Shown here in pieces: positions 22,691-34,965 of a stretch of DNA of 64,000 bases. Source of the DNA: Lethocerus indicus (lineage: Eukaryota; Arthropoda; Insecta; Hemiptera; Belostomatidae); contig JACDQD010000001.1 of the NCBI GenBank assembly GCA_019843655.1, forward strand, positions 38,734,392 through 38,798,391, in the 5' to 3' direction. Position numbers and translations under genes: made by a program. Position 1 is the stretch's first letter, and every line of letters starts with the position of its first letter. The notes under the pieces were generated by a model, which was given only the letters and a program-made list of their open reading frames with translations, was not told the origin of the DNA and ran no database searches.

Positions 22691-23271
22691 TCTTTTTTTT
22701 TAACCTTTATTTTATTTTTTGTACAATCAACTACGTATAGTTATGGGTACAACTGATGAGTGTTTTCTATTCACATGAATGTCTCGATAAAAGAGACCAC
22801 CCAATGATGGCACTTTTTCCACACGAACAGTTTATGGCTTCGGGCTGAGAAGATCTCTGGGCCGGTGGCGTTTGAGCCGACACGGGGGAGATAGTGGATG
22901 GGAAACAGAGGAAAGGGACTGAACGAGTGGATTTGGATGTGGAGAGAGGCGGGAATGGAATTTAAGGAAGCGTGATTTTGCGACTTCGTCCACTGTCGGT
23001 ATGTTGAGGTCATTATGGATTGTTCGGTTAGAAACATACCGGGGAGCATTAAGGATGGTACGAAGGACTTTTGACTGGAATCTCTGGATGCGGGCGATGT
23101 TGGATTTCTTAGCGGAACCCCATAGCTCTATTCCGTAAGTCCATGTCGGTTTTAAAATGGATTTGTATATTGTAAGTTTGTTGTCTACTGTCAGTTTTGA
23201 TGTCTTTCAAAAGAGGTTTCAGCAGTCCAAATTTGCGGTTGAGGTCTGTTCTTTTGAGTCGCGTATGGGGG
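22691..23271 (-). mobile_element. LINE-derived non-autonomous retroposon, complete copy with TSD
   Basis: A 581 bp insertion with perfect 12 bp duplications. The minus-strand start CCCCCATACGCGACTC is the same as in the 57 kb copy. The reverse-transcriptase C-terminal remnant (RLKRTDLNRKFG, later RYVSNRTIHND in another frame) is broken by small indels: the lysine-rich codons after LLK have lost bases, shifting frame. The 3' UTR with GAGACCACCCAATGATGGCA and the tail GTTGATTGTACAAAAAATAA belong to the same subfamily as 57265-57802. Confidence 0.88.
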
Positions 23272-23283
23272 TAATAAAATTCT
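23272..23283. repeat. target-site duplication, right copy
   Basis: Exact repeat of TAATAAAATTCT at 22679-22690. Confidence 0.9.
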
Positions 23284-25740
23284 AAATTAAAATGTTGCAT
23301 AATATAAAAGTTTTTGTTAATTTATTCGAAAGCAATTCATTAAATATCTCGAAACCAGAAATATATGACTTAGACCACTTTCATAATTATGAGCACATTT
23401 ATCGGCTGCCTCAATTCTGTCCTTTCCACTGTTGCGCAATCCCGAACGACATGGCCCGCTCGGGAGACACCCGAAAACGGCCTGCAGATTTCTGTACGCC
23501 CGACACAATTCTGCATCTTTTGATGTAAAAGAAGTTTGGGCCATTCTTTCCTGAAAGGCTCAATGAACACGATTTCCTCACGGACTGAGGAACAACGGCT
23601 TTAATACATTATTTAATATATTAATGTAATGATTCGATAAAATCGCCAATATTAAGACTTAAGTAGTTTTACTTCAGTTAAGTGTGGGTTTCCAGCGCCC
23701 GCTTTTTTGGTTCATTCTCTTTTCGGGTGGTATTTGTGAGTTTCGCTCTCGACACTGGCTGGCAGCCGATCCTTTGACCTTAAATTCCGAACTAATTTCC
23801 CCCTCTAAATCGCGGGCGCATTCTTGGTCTTCGGGGATACTTTTCCTCGTTTCCTAGTAAAGTGCCCTATATCCCGTCCCTTTATATATAGTATAGACCG
23901 GTTGTTTCCAAACTTGTTGATGCTGTGCCTATCCTTAAAACAGTATAATATTTCCGCCCGGTTTAATATAATATAAAATACTAGAATATTTTTGTAATTT
24001 TTTAGATACAAATATTTAGAACATTTTAGTAAGGATGTATGCAACTATAGATGTCAAAATCGCTCCTCTGTTGCGCCCACCCTTCACACCACCGCTGAGT
24101 ACAAATTAATTGAAATAAAATAATTTCGACGCTTCTACATTAATTTTATGTCGTGAAAGTCATGTTTTCATTAAACTTTGCTCCTCCCAGTTTAGAAATT
24201 GCCGGACTGGTAAGATAAGATTACAAGTGCTGAAATAAAAAGTATCTCTTTTCTATATTTGAGTTCGTTGAGGTAATTTTCGATTTAAAAATTATATTCG
24301 CCTTCGGTGTATATTACCCGCGGAGAATACTCAAAGGGGAATTTCACTTCGGGAAAATATCCCAGGGCTCGGCCCTCGAAATAATGCGATTTTCCGAAGT
24401 CGGCTTATCAGCTTATCACTCAAAGTAAAAAGTCACAGATCGGATACAAATCGTAAATTATTTATGTGTATTTATAGATATGTACACGGTGTAAAAGCAC
24501 AAGAAGAAAATGTCCAAAACTTCGTTATACAAAATACAGGTACAATAATTGTTGAGAGGTTAAATGAAATATTAAAAAATTTTAATTTATTTCCCGAGAC
24601 CCGAACATTATAAACGAGAGTGATCAGTGATTATGGTTTGAATTCCACCGGTTTTACTTGCGACATCGGTTTTCGGCAATATCTCCGATGAATGCCTTAA
24701 ACTTGCTTGAAAAAGAATATTACACAATAAATTATAGTTACGTTAAAATTTAAAAAATGTCGACGTTTTTTCTCGGAATAAGAGCGCGACGATGTTTCCA
24801 GGCCATTTTATTATTATTTAATTTCCTCTCAATTCAAATTGAATGGGCCAGGCGAGCAAGAGCGATTCGCTGGCGCCGCACTAAATGTTCTTTCAGCCCC
24901 TCGGACTAACCATTATCTCGCAGCGAGATCGTTGTACAGGCGCTAAGGAAAGGGGAATTGAAAATCTCTGTAACGGGAAAACACTCTCCCGAAGGTTCCG
25001 GCTATAAAAGAAACGCTCGAATCCTACTCGAATTTAGATTCAAGAAATGAAAAAGTCAGTTAATTCGACGAATATGAATTCGAAAATGTTTGTGCCGGTA
25101 AAATAAAATTTGGTGTATAATTCTACAGAAGTGAAATTTCACGTGAAATATATGTAACGAGGAAATAAGAATTTCTCCGTATCAATTTGCATCAGGGTAT
25201 TGGGAGCGGCGGCACTTTCTGAACTTAATTCTAGTGAGTGGCCCGAAGTCAATTGGGATCCACTCGCAATCAATTGAAATTCGCAATTCATTAAAAAAGT
25301 TTCTCGCGTTTGTCCGCCGTATCGATTTGAGTTTGCGACAGGGGCAGTGCCGTTTAGCCGCCGCCAGTTCATTAGGCCGACTCCAAACTCGGCGCCTTTT
25401 CCGTAGAAACCGAATTCCGTACCAATCGGATTTTTTTAAACTGTTTTATTGTCACAGACATAAAATACAATAAGCGACGTTGATGCAACACCATAGGAGA
25501 AAACAGACGCTCGCTTTCCCCCTTTTTTACCCCCTTATAAATAAATAAACTCATTTTATCAACCAACAACAATTGATTCGGTGGGAAACCGCCCGTCGGA
25601 TTGATAGGCCGACAATTGGAGCGCCGGTATCAGGATTGGAGGATTGGGGGAGAGGTATTCAGGATGAAACACTATCCGATCCAGCTCTATTTCCTTCCCA
25701 TACCACTGTCCACAATGTACTAAACCGGTATTGAAACAGA
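23284..25740. other. non-coding stretch
   Basis: Mostly AT-rich with scattered GC-richer patches at 24840-25020 and 25200-25400. Open frames on both strands at 23292-23570 and 25139-25572 overlap one another and have no splice or family support. Confidence 0.35.
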
Positions 25741-25970
25741 AGCGGACAAACGGACATCGAACTATGGGCATTCACCGAGATATCCAGCGCTGCTCACGCC
25801 CAGAGGTTCCAATCGACAGTTCCCCGAACCCGATCACGCACGGTATGATTCCAATCGCACTCTTCGCCATGACCCCAGCATAGAGACACTCGGCCCAGTC
25901 ATGAAATCCCGGTTTCATAAATATCAAAAATCCGTTATGCCCCACCCACAACACTTCTCCGCTAGTCAAA
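25741..25970 (+). mobile_element. ancient relic of the LINE 3' coding region
   Basis: Fragments such as GGACATCGAACTATGGG, CGCCCAGAGGTTCCAATC and GAAATCCCGGTTTC track the CGACATGG..CTATGGG, CGTCCAGAGATTC and AAATTCCATTCCCG order of the 46.3 kb and 57.4 kb copies. Many substitutions and indels have destroyed the frame. No target duplication can be traced. Confidence 0.45.
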
Positions 25971-26660
25971 GTCGAGAAATTGTCACCAATCGGTGAATCT
26001 CGAGAGCCATGTCAGGACTCACTATTGCACTTATTGCGATTGTGCAATAAATAAGTTCTTCAGAAATTATCACCGTCCGGTCCCCCGAAAGCGTCTCTGT
26101 TGTCTACTGACGACGGTAGAATCCTCGAAAGGTTAAAACCTTATTGTCGGTGGGTCGCTTAAGCCGGCTGTGTTCTGATTCGGTTATGTTAGCTAATAAA
26201 ATATTATAGGTAATTATTAAAACATTAGATAACGTCATCAATAATTTACGACGACTTCCAATCGAATGCATTCGGGTCGGAAGAGCAGAATCCTTAGATT
26301 GATGTGCACCCAGCAACGGGGTCGGTACCGACAACCGTAACACATCTCCCCCAAATAGACCTTGAAAACGGTATCGAGTTGATATCTTGTGATACGGTCC
26401 TCGGTGAAAATAGAACGTCTCGAACTCCATTGAACACGTCTACAACGAGGATCCGGGGAGCTTCCGCTAACCGCCAGGACCGTTTCAAACGGCCTGTCGC
26501 TCGATGGGTTTCAGCCGAATACAGGCTGGTTCGTTCGTCCGATCGGACACTTAGGTGTTATCGGAGGAAATATTCGTTCGCGGGAGTTCGGTCGTTTAGC
26601 AAATTTCCACCGACTAAACCCCACGGTCTACTCCATAGATTATTCGTAATACGTTTTAAG
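25971..26660. other. GC-richer non-coding stretch
   Basis: Frames on both strands are open (108-121 codons at 26104-26669) without recognisable domain or splice support. Confidence 0.3.
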
Positions 26661-26703
26661 AGCGTATAATCGATACTGGCACACTATCCCCGGCCCAGTG
26701 GAG
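26661..26703 (+). CDS. possible short exon
   Basis: TACGTTTTAAG precedes and CAGTGGAG|GTAAGG follows 43 bases. The open frame (phase 2 in, phase 0 out) encodes AYNRYWHTIPGPVE. The donor is excellent and the acceptor mediocre. No family is recognised. Confidence 0.2.
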
Positions 26704-27820
26704 GTAAGGTTTTCACTCCGCGAGGGTGAATTTTCCCCCTTCGCGCTATTATCCTAACGACAGAACTGCCGTACCTGAAAATGTCGCTAATGTCGCTCGG
26801 TTCGGAGCGGTGACAATTTATTGTACCTGTTTGACGTTCCGTATTCACTTCGGTTCCAAATACCAACTGAAAACGTTCAGTCAATCGAACCGTCGAATAA
26901 CGGGTTTATTGCGCCTTACTTTAAAATAAAATTAGAAATCGATAATTAAGATATTTAAGACTAAAACTCGGATTGGACTGCGTTGGTTGACGATCTGCAG
27001 GAGCCCGATCGACGGGAACAATCTTTGAATGAAACAAAGAACGTATTCGGCCCCGAATTCGGATTCAAAATCGGATGGTCGGGGTATTAAGAAACGTTCT
27101 CTGTGTAAGAACAGCGGGGACCGTATAGATTGTGCAATACGATAATAATAGTGCCGAGGATTGCAGACCGCAGATTTTCCGAAAACCGTTCGCATCATCT
27201 GTTCAACTCTAAGTGCTCAATTGCACACTTAAAGCTGAACGCATGACGCCCGACGGTTTACGGTTTCTGTGGTGCGTCAGCATTCGATCCCCGAGCGTAT
27301 ACTTCGACCCGCCTGGTTGAATGCACCAACAAGACGGAAGCCTTAATAAAAATTATACGATAAAATAAAAAAATTAATATACGTACAAATAAATAAAATA
27401 TATATTGAAAAGGGCGCTTCGAATAATTGTCCAAATGCGCGTTTAAAAAAATTATCTGATCTGCCGGACCGGCGTCGTTTTTGCAAAGCGTCATTCGAAC
27501 AGCGATTGACTTACTCCTTAATCGTAAAACGAATCGATTCAGAATTTTACAGAACTTTGTATCATAACGTATGCGGAGTCCCCTTGAAAATCTACCCCAC
27601 AAAACGCATTCGAACCAAAGCCGTACACTGTGTCCGCAACAGTTTGTTTGTCAGAGGCCGGGAAGGGGGCGGCCGTTGTCCAATTTCAGCATTCTCTCCG
27701 CCACCTTCGAGTCGGACCGTCTGTCGAAGCGTCGTTTCGCCGTCGATATGTGCCGGGTCGTGCTCAAGGAACCGATTGCTCAACCTCTAAACTATACGAC
27801 AGTGTTCAGCAAAGGGTTAC
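26704..27820. other. GC-richer non-coding stretch
   Basis: Overlapping open frames on both strands at 26684-26929 and 27258-27882, none with a defended exon structure apart from the minus-strand candidate at 27821-27868. Confidence 0.3.
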
Positions 27821-27868
27821 CTGAGCACGGCGCTCGCACCGCGCCCCGAGTCCGCCTCCTCGTTTCAC
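27821..27868 (-). CDS. candidate 48-nt coding exon with excellent splice sites
   Basis: On the minus strand TCTAATTTTCTTCAG ends at 27869. A 48-base segment and then GTGCTCAG|GTAACC (donor 27820-27819) follow. The phase-0 frame gives VKRGGGLGARCERRAQ, 16 basic, glycine-rich residues, and keeps phase 0 at both ends. It can therefore be inserted between 31077-31172 and 18048-18187 without disturbing frame. Another frame is open too. It is short, so the evidence is essentially the two splice sites and the phase fit. Confidence 0.35.
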
Positions 27869-30800
27869 CTGAAGAAAATTAGATTTCTCCCCCGTTCCCT
27901 TTCATTATTTCTACTTCTAGTCTTAACTACAGTCTGCACCGAGACCCGACATCCCAGAAATTGCTAAGCGAGGGACAGAGCTCGAGCACGGCTCTCCCTC
28001 TACGCCAGTGCAAAAGAAGAGTGCACTTTATTGAGAAATATCGTTCCTTTGACGGGAAAATTGAATATAATACAAACAGATAAAATAGGAGGATTATGTC
28101 TTTTAAACCGGTTGAAATTCACTAGATTCCTTCCCACACCGGATAATCTAAATCCTGGTCCAATCTATTTAGAGCTTAGTTACGTTTCGGGATTAACAAA
28201 CATTTTTATCCCCCCCTGAGATTTTTCCTTATTGCAATAAATATTATCATTTGTATGTTTACCTACAGTAATGTTTGAATGATTGGAATAATTATAATTG
28301 GGAACGAGTTTAAAATTGAATCGGTATCAGAGCTATGTCGACTTCGGAATTATCCCGAATTTTCATTAGGTCGCGAATTTCAACTGATCACAAGAACGCT
28401 TTGACTCAGTGGCCCTCTTGAACTCATTACGCCTCAATGTGTATCGACACGAAACATTTGTCCAACGTCGAATTCACAGATTTAGTCGATAGCCGTTCGA
28501 CGTGTTGGTTTGGTTAAAAGATGGAAAAAAAGATGTATTTTCTGGTATTACGAAACAAAATCCTTAGAAAAAAAAATAGTATAACGAAACAAATTTTTCC
28601 ATGCGATCCTCGTTTTTCTTATCTTTCTTGGGATAATTCAGGAAACAGGAGCACGATTTATCATGAACTTAAGCTTCAATGTCTTTGTTGACGACGATAT
28701 TCTAGTCACCGACAAATAAACTGTTAGAAGTTTCAATAATGTTCAAGCAGACAATCAATAATCACTCATATATAAATCAACAATACCCATTATTAGTTTC
28801 TTCAGTATACATAAATAATATAAATATAAAATAAATGTAATATAAACACAGTTATTAATAAATATTACTCTGTTCTTTACACGTAGAACCTCGGAAATAG
28901 ACTTTAGGCACAAAATTATTCTTCGTGGCGTATTGTTCAAAACAGTGGAACGATTAAACTTCGAAGAAAATTTAAGGACTTTCAGCTCAGAGTGTTTTAA
29001 AATGTAAATTTCGCAGACAAGGTGTCCGACGGATTGGGCTCAACTTAATGAAAGGCGTTGAAGAAGATTTATTTAATATCTCCTATAATATAACGTCGCT
29101 TTAAATCTCGCTTCGTTTCTTCCCTAATCAGGACGGACGCCGCGGCGAGAAAACAATTTTTAATTTCAAAAAAAACGGTTTTGGAAAATTTGGTCTGGCG
29201 AATAATTTATTACTGGTTCAATTTTATATTTCTTTCTTACTTTTACGGGCAAATATAATGATCTCCGTCGAGAGCTTTTCACATTGAGCCCGCCTCTCTC
29301 TCTCTCTGAAGTACTTCGAGTACAGAGAGTACAATGATATAAATTAATGACCGAGAGGCCGTTTCTACGTAATTATTAATTTCCACGAATTATGAATAAT
29401 CCCGAATTGATCCAAATATTTATTCTGGACTTACAAACACTCGAATCGATTTACTCAGAAATGTTTTTCCTCATTTCTATTCCATCAGACCGAGTCACTC
29501 AGGGGCGATTATTAAAATAATTTATATCGCGTTTACATTGTTAACTGACTTTATTTAGGTTACAAATAATATTCATTCGTAAATAATATTGTTCTTTGCC
29601 AAAGTATTAACGTTTCCTTTAACACCCAATAGACTTTCATACGAGGCTGTTGTACGATAAGACGGAATGAAAGTTAGGAGTAGAATTTTAATTTTTCAGT
29701 TCGAATTCAATCGATAAGCCTCAACCGGTCTGTTTAGGAGCGTTCTATATTCTTCGCCTTTATACAGACCCGAAGCGATAAATAATTCAGGATTCCGTTC
29801 GCAGACAAATGGTCGGATTTTTTCGCCGTTATAGTCGAAGGGGTTTAGATGATCCCTGGTGGACGTGACTAGACGTCACCCTAAGGTTTATATATAAACC
29901 ATACATTTTGTTCATAAATAAATATGAAAATTTGGCAACATTTCAAAGCTAGGTTAGTTGGTGAATTCTATCCACCATGTCAATTCAATCCTACGACAAC
30001 TGAACATCCATAACTGTAATCTAAAACTATTATTGAATTCCCATTTCTCTAACAATTTTCCCGACAATTAGGAGTACATACACGACAAGAATCTTAATAA
30101 TCTAAATATGTTTTGTAACCTTCGCGTTAAATAAATTTCTTCAAACGCCTTAATTCTGATCATCGATATTGGTAAAATTAAAAATTATTTTTTTCCGAGA
30201 AAAATATACTTTGGATTTTCCTTAATATTTTCTTGAAAGTTCTTACATATTTCCATTGGTGTTATATACAATGTGCATGTATTGTATAAGTACACTTATA
30301 AAATAAACTGTACAAAAATTAATATCAACAATGTGTACATGATGAAAACATAAGGTAACATAATATGTGGTAATAACACAAGTACATAAATATCTGACTT
30401 GATAGATTTATCCGAAATTATTCAGTATTTGCAGGGCCAAGCTTGAGAAAATTTACACGAATTAACGCAAGATATTAAGCCAACTAAGCCGAAATGCACA
30501 AAACAAAGATATGTTTCAACAATAAAAACAAGTAATAAATAATTATAGCAAATGATAAAACAACCTCCAGCGGTTTATAGTTGTTATGTTGTTATGTGTA
30601 ATAAAAAGAAACATACAGTTTGCAATCGTAACGGACCATAAATTACAAAAAATATAGAATGTGAACATCACCAACAATACATTTCTGCAGTCAATGTAAA
30701 AAATTGTTGTCACAAATTAATAAATTACAAATAACAGCAAGGCGTAATAATTACGAAGATTTCAAATGATTAAACGAGTGGATCTCACTTATGCCGGTAT

Positions 30801-31076
30801 GTTAATATATAGAAGAAAGAAGAATATATATTAATATATATTATTATCAAGTATATTTACCAACCTGTCATATTAATTTTATTACCAGGTGGTAAATTTT
30901 TGGCACAATAAATAATACTAATCAGAGAAACTTCACGGCGGAAACGTAAATTGTTTTGTAAATTAATACCGAAAACCTGAAAAGAAACTTCGGGACACCA
31001 GACGACATTTTTGTATGAACAGAATAGTTTCCGGTCCGGATACTCTCGCCTGTCGGTTTCCGGATTTCGATCTTAC
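27869..31076. other. long AT-rich non-coding stretch
   Basis: Very AT-rich, especially 28.2-31.0 kb. No open frame above about 62 codons. It contains (CT)n at 29294-29306 followed by an imperfect hairpin (GAAGTACTTCGAGTAC). Probably intron on the minus-strand model. Confidence 0.45.
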
Positions 31077-31172
31077 GCCAGACCGGTTTATGCTTCTCCG
31101 AATCTCCAGTAGGTGTCCGTCTGCACATTGGCCATCGGCATTGATGTCGATCGGACGGTCGTCTCCCAACAA
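31077..31172 (-). CDS. candidate 96-nt coding exon
   Basis: On the minus strand CCGTTCCGCCTTGCAG ends at 31173. A 96-base open segment follows, then TCTGGC|GTAAGATC (donor 31076-31075). The phase-0 frame encodes 32 residues including DDRPIDINADGQCADG and HLLEIRRSINRSG, acidic then basic. It keeps phase 0 at both ends, compatible with 27821-27868 and 18048-18187. The surrounding block is GC-richer and a second frame of 179 codons overlaps it, so part of the openness is compositional. No family is recognised. Confidence 0.35.
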
Positions 31173-32149
31173 CTGCAAGGCGGAACGGCCGGCAGTTATC
31201 CGCAAAGCATGCCTTGCTCAAGGTCCGACCCCGCCGTGGCACACTGTTTACATTACGTGGAGCTAATGTAACTGGTCTATAGGCAGTTACTGTAAGCCGG
31301 TAATGCAAACAGGATGACCGTGCAACTGTGGGCCACAGTTGTTGTGGCGTTGTCGCGACTGCAGGCCGTTCGGACATCCGACGGACGTTTTCCCATTTGG
31401 CCGACGCTTTCGGAAAGCCCTCATTTACTTGTCTGTGCGCATGAGAGAGGTAACCGATCACTCATGACATACGGACAAGAGAATGAAAACCATCTGAGGA
31501 ACAGTTGACAGTTTTATTTCTCTGAAAGTAAAGCGCACATTTCCATTTTACGAGTGTACGTAGGTCCGAGGTACGCTGAAAGATAACAAAAGTACATAAA
31601 ATAGCCGGACCGATCGAAAATAAGTTCTTATAATTGCTATATCTCTTCCACTGGCTTGTGGAAGAAAGAATGCCACCGACTGTGGGCAAACCGAAACCCG
31701 TCTACTGAGATAATGGAGACGTAAAGTTTATAGACAGTTTCGCCGGAATTTATTAATATTAACGAATAATAATTAATAATTAATAACTATTGTCATAATA
31801 ATTGCTATATAAGTACGTAAGTTCCAATAATCTCCGAACTTCTTAAGTCTTCGTAGACAATATCGTAGCTCTAAATAATCGCGTTATCTAAAAAAAACAA
31901 AATAAAATAAATTCTTTAGTCGCGAATTCTAATCGACTCTGCCGTCGAAAATTATTCTTTGTCATTATATATGAGGTAAAATTACAAATACCTTATTTTT
32001 CATTGAATATACGTAGAATATTGTAGATAATATAAGAATGTTATTCAATAAATGCATGTCGGTCCGCGGAAGTACACCTGCAAGTGGTTTAAGGATCCTA
32101 GGCCTAGTACTTGCGTCCTGGCTATTTTGCGTCCCCTGTTTTTCGGAAT
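31173..32149. other. non-coding stretch
   Basis: GC-richer to 31.5 kb with a 179-codon minus frame that has no recognisable domain. AT-rich after 31.7 kb. Nothing else supported. Confidence 0.35.
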
Positions 32150-32480
32150 AAGATGAATAAGGTGAATGGGGTGTCGCAGTTGTCGGCTATTTGGGTTGGT
32201 TTTGGGAGAATCTCAACGTCTATGTTCTCATTTCGTTTAGGAATTTTATTCTGTTCGGTTCAGAAGGTGTGTTTTGCATTGAAGTCTCCCGCCACTCTAG
32301 TCGTTCCTGGTCAATTCAGCATTTTCGTTCTCATTGGTTTCCCGACCGCTACTTCAGTTTAACGGTCTTCTTTGTCTTCTCAACCTTTCCCACAAATATT
32401 TCCCGGTCTTCGATTTCGGAATCGTCTGTCGGTAGTTGTTGCAAAAATAATGCAGGAAAAAAATTCTATGACTCGAATTA
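32150..32480 (-). pseudogene. LINE endonuclease-domain relic
   Basis: Minus-strand translation across stops gives VAGDFNAKHTF followed by a stop and then IPKRNENIDVEI. GDFNAKH is the conserved motif of the apurinic-like endonuclease (EEP) domain at the N-terminus of Jockey- and R1-type LINE ORF2 proteins. At least three in-frame stops are visible within about 100 codons. The piece is from a part of ORF2 not present in the 3'-end copies elsewhere in the window. Confidence 0.6.
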
Positions 32481-32627
32481 AACTGGAAATAAGAACCGGC
32501 AGGCTCGATACATTTTTACCAGCGAGGAACAAAAATTTATTATCCCAGTAGTTTGGGGTCCTGAAATCTTGAAACGCTTTCTCTGAACAGCATTTTGATT
32601 CGAGAAGAAAGCCGTCCCTCCAAGAAT

Positions 32628-32837
32628 CTATCGAGTGCTTGAATTTTTGAAACCAACCCTGAACGCGTTCATTCTGTGCGCGCGTTCTAAGAACGTGTTC
32701 ATTCTGAACCGCCCTGAAGCATTTTCATTGAGGCTACCTTGAGGCCAAACTTCATTGATATTCCGAACCGTTTGAGCAGAACAGCGGCCGAGTTCAATTT
32801 CGCAAAAGTAAATTCGGCGAAAATCCTTTTTCAACAT
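32628..32837 (-). pseudogene. mariner transposase N-terminal relic
   Basis: The minus-strand frame contains IELGRCSAQTVRNINEVW, then GSLNENASGRF. This is the helix-turn-helix region of mariner transposases, whose usual form is ELGRSA..ARNINE.. followed by G...ER..RRWF. The frame then degrades into a local direct repeat (AGAATGAACRCGTTC twice) and stops. The catalytic DDD region is absent. The terminal inverted repeats were not found. Confidence 0.5.
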
Positions 32838-33543
32838 TTTGTATTTGTAAGGGTCCGGATTTAGGCTGAATTAAATATTTGTTCTAAAAATTTTATATTG
32901 AAGGAAAAAAGGACGAGAAAAACATCAATAACATATACGATAAGATATATAAGCATAGCTTATTTCCGTGCCTGTGTGTAGATGTCAAGTAAGGAAAACC
33001 CTACATTATTCTTAACAACCTAATAATTTGGCGATATTGAGGGGCTCTTGGTCAAGATTTTTCACTTCTTCTAAGAAATTCTCCGTAGCTTTTCAGTGGT
33101 ACGCTTCCGAGAGTCGCCTATTTTTATATTTGGTATCGGTTATGGTGCCCTTTAGCCCGATGGGAGGGTTCCCGTCTTCCACGCTGATCCATCGCGGTGT
33201 CGCCCTTCGTTTTTCTACTTTATTTTCCCCCGTCATGGGATTTTCCTCCCACTCCGGGTGTTTCCCTTCTCCTTACTCGTACAGTACACTCGAAAACTAA
33301 TAATACTAAAATAAACACTTTCGGAACTTTCGGAGACGGTGCGAGTTTGTCCGGCTAGCGTTGACAATAGGACACCGCGTAGTGTCCCCTTCGGCGGCCG
33401 AAGCTCCACTGATATATGAGGCACCACGCCGATCGTACTTAGGAGCGACGGCCTTATAACTGCACTTCCACTTGGGAAAGCAGTTGTTCGCGAACAAACT
33501 ACCGAACTGGATTCTGGCGAGCTTACTGGAGTTCACGGGCTCG
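32838..33543. other. non-coding stretch, possible degraded LINE sequence
   Basis: Minus-strand reading of 33028-33300 is broken by stops and contains no clear motif. Its pyrimidine-rich plus strand resembles the antisense of other LINE pieces here. No gene is supported. Confidence 0.3.
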
Positions 33544-33598
33544 TCTCGTTTAATCAGTTACGGATTTTCGATTACAATTAGTAACTGATTAAACGAGA
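33544..33598. repeat. perfect 18-bp inverted repeat (hairpin)
   Basis: TCTCGTTTAATCAGTTAC at 33544-33561 is the exact reverse complement of 33581-33598, with a 19-base loop. The arms have no visible terminal transposon signature. Possible explanations are a tiny MITE, a recombination product or a small-RNA hairpin. Confidence 0.85.
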
Positions 33599-34751
33599 GG
33601 AGGCCGTAAACTCCTGTACACTTACGAGAATTCGGTAACTTTTTTTCTTCAAGTATTAACGAGCTCGCTCTGTACATTAAGCTCCGCCACCCGTCTTAGG
33701 TTCAACTTGATTTGTTCTTGTCTGGAACGGTTTCGACTTCCCGACGCGATTAATCGCCCCGGCAAAATAATTGTTTTTCGAATAAACCTTATTTAAAAAC
33801 AACCGCCGTTTGTCCGTTTACTCGGTGGGCAAAGGGTTTATAAACTTATATCTTTCCTTTCCGAGGGAGCGACTGAGAGCTTGGAATCCGTCGAATTTTC
33901 TCCTTCTGTTTGTTCTTTTTTTCACGTCATAAATCATTCCGTCGCACTTGTGTCTTCGGTACGTTCCGTATCGATCCCCGGGTCAAAAAAAATGCCGCAA
34001 ATCCTAGCCACAGCCGGGCATAAAAGCGACAGAATGATTTGAGAGTCGAGAAATCCCGGCAACTCTTGACGCCGTTTATTATTCCCAATAAATCCCGGAA
34101 AAATAACATGGTTTCTTTTTTTGTCGGAATACCATTTCAAACGGCTTTTATAATCCTTTTTAACGGGATACCTGTCCGCTTAGTGGGCCACGTGGAATGG
34201 CTATGTCACTGGTATTTGCAGATTATCGGCATATATAGAGGACCACAATTGACATTTATTGCAGTGTCACGAGGCCCTGTATCAAACATTCCTTGAATGC
34301 GCCATATAGGCGGTCGCGCGTAATTAACTATTATACTGACAACGTTGGCCGGAATTAATACATATTATTAAGTGACTATAGCAATATAGCCAGATAGAAA
34401 TGGATTCGTCGAATCCCCAATTGGATTTTCCATATTGATACACGATACGATTTAGAGTAATAATGTTTTAGCGCTCTAGAAATGGTAGAAACAAATCTCC
34501 CTTATATAAATATATATAAAAAATAAATATATTATATATTATTGCATGATAAGTACCATTAAAAATCGTGAGTCACAATTATAAAAATCGTCGCAAATAA
34601 AAGCGGCATTATTCGTACATAATGTATATGAATTTATAAGCTGTAATTGATTTATGTATATCTTCCGTAGTATTGTTCACGAGGCATAACAGAGAGTTGA
34701 GATAATAATTAAAATTGATTATCGAAACATTTTAAATATAATTGGTTTCAG
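33599..34751. other. non-coding stretch
   Basis: Short overlapping frames at 33927-34296 only. AT-rich after 34.3 kb. Nothing supported. Confidence 0.35.
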
Positions 34752-34965
34752 ATTCTCTGCGAAGAACGTGGGCATCGTATATTTGCATGCATCTGAGCAT
34801 ATTTGCGACACGGGACCTGTTGCGTTCTTACCAGCCGTTATTCGAAAGAATTGGGTTCGGATAACCGAGCGAAGGAAAACAAATGTTGTTGTGCACTCGA
34901 AAAAATGTAACAGAAATCCCGAGTATTTTAATGACTTTTTACCCGGTTTTGACGAAATTAATTAG
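34752..34965 (+). CDS. candidate terminal exon (paralogue pair member 1)
   Basis: TTGGTTTCAG ends at 34751 and the following phase-2 frame is open for 70 codons to TAG. It includes GIVYLHASEHICDTG and ends NPEYFNDFLPGFDEIN. The last few codons and the next 280 bases match the end of the 37497-37902 frame. There FDEI continues for another 12 codons, whereas here AAT TAG replaces GAT CAG. Either this is a truncated member of a two-copy gene pair, or a dispersed repeat overlaps both frame ends. No family is recognised. Confidence 0.25.

Noticed and set aside
30922..31461. A 179-codon minus-strand frame, the longest in the window
   Set aside because: It lies in a GC-richer block where a second frame is also open, has no recognisable domain, and its amino-acid mix (Arg/Pro/Cys-rich) looks like out-of-frame translation. 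Only the 96-base spliced segment in the other frame was kept as a candidate.
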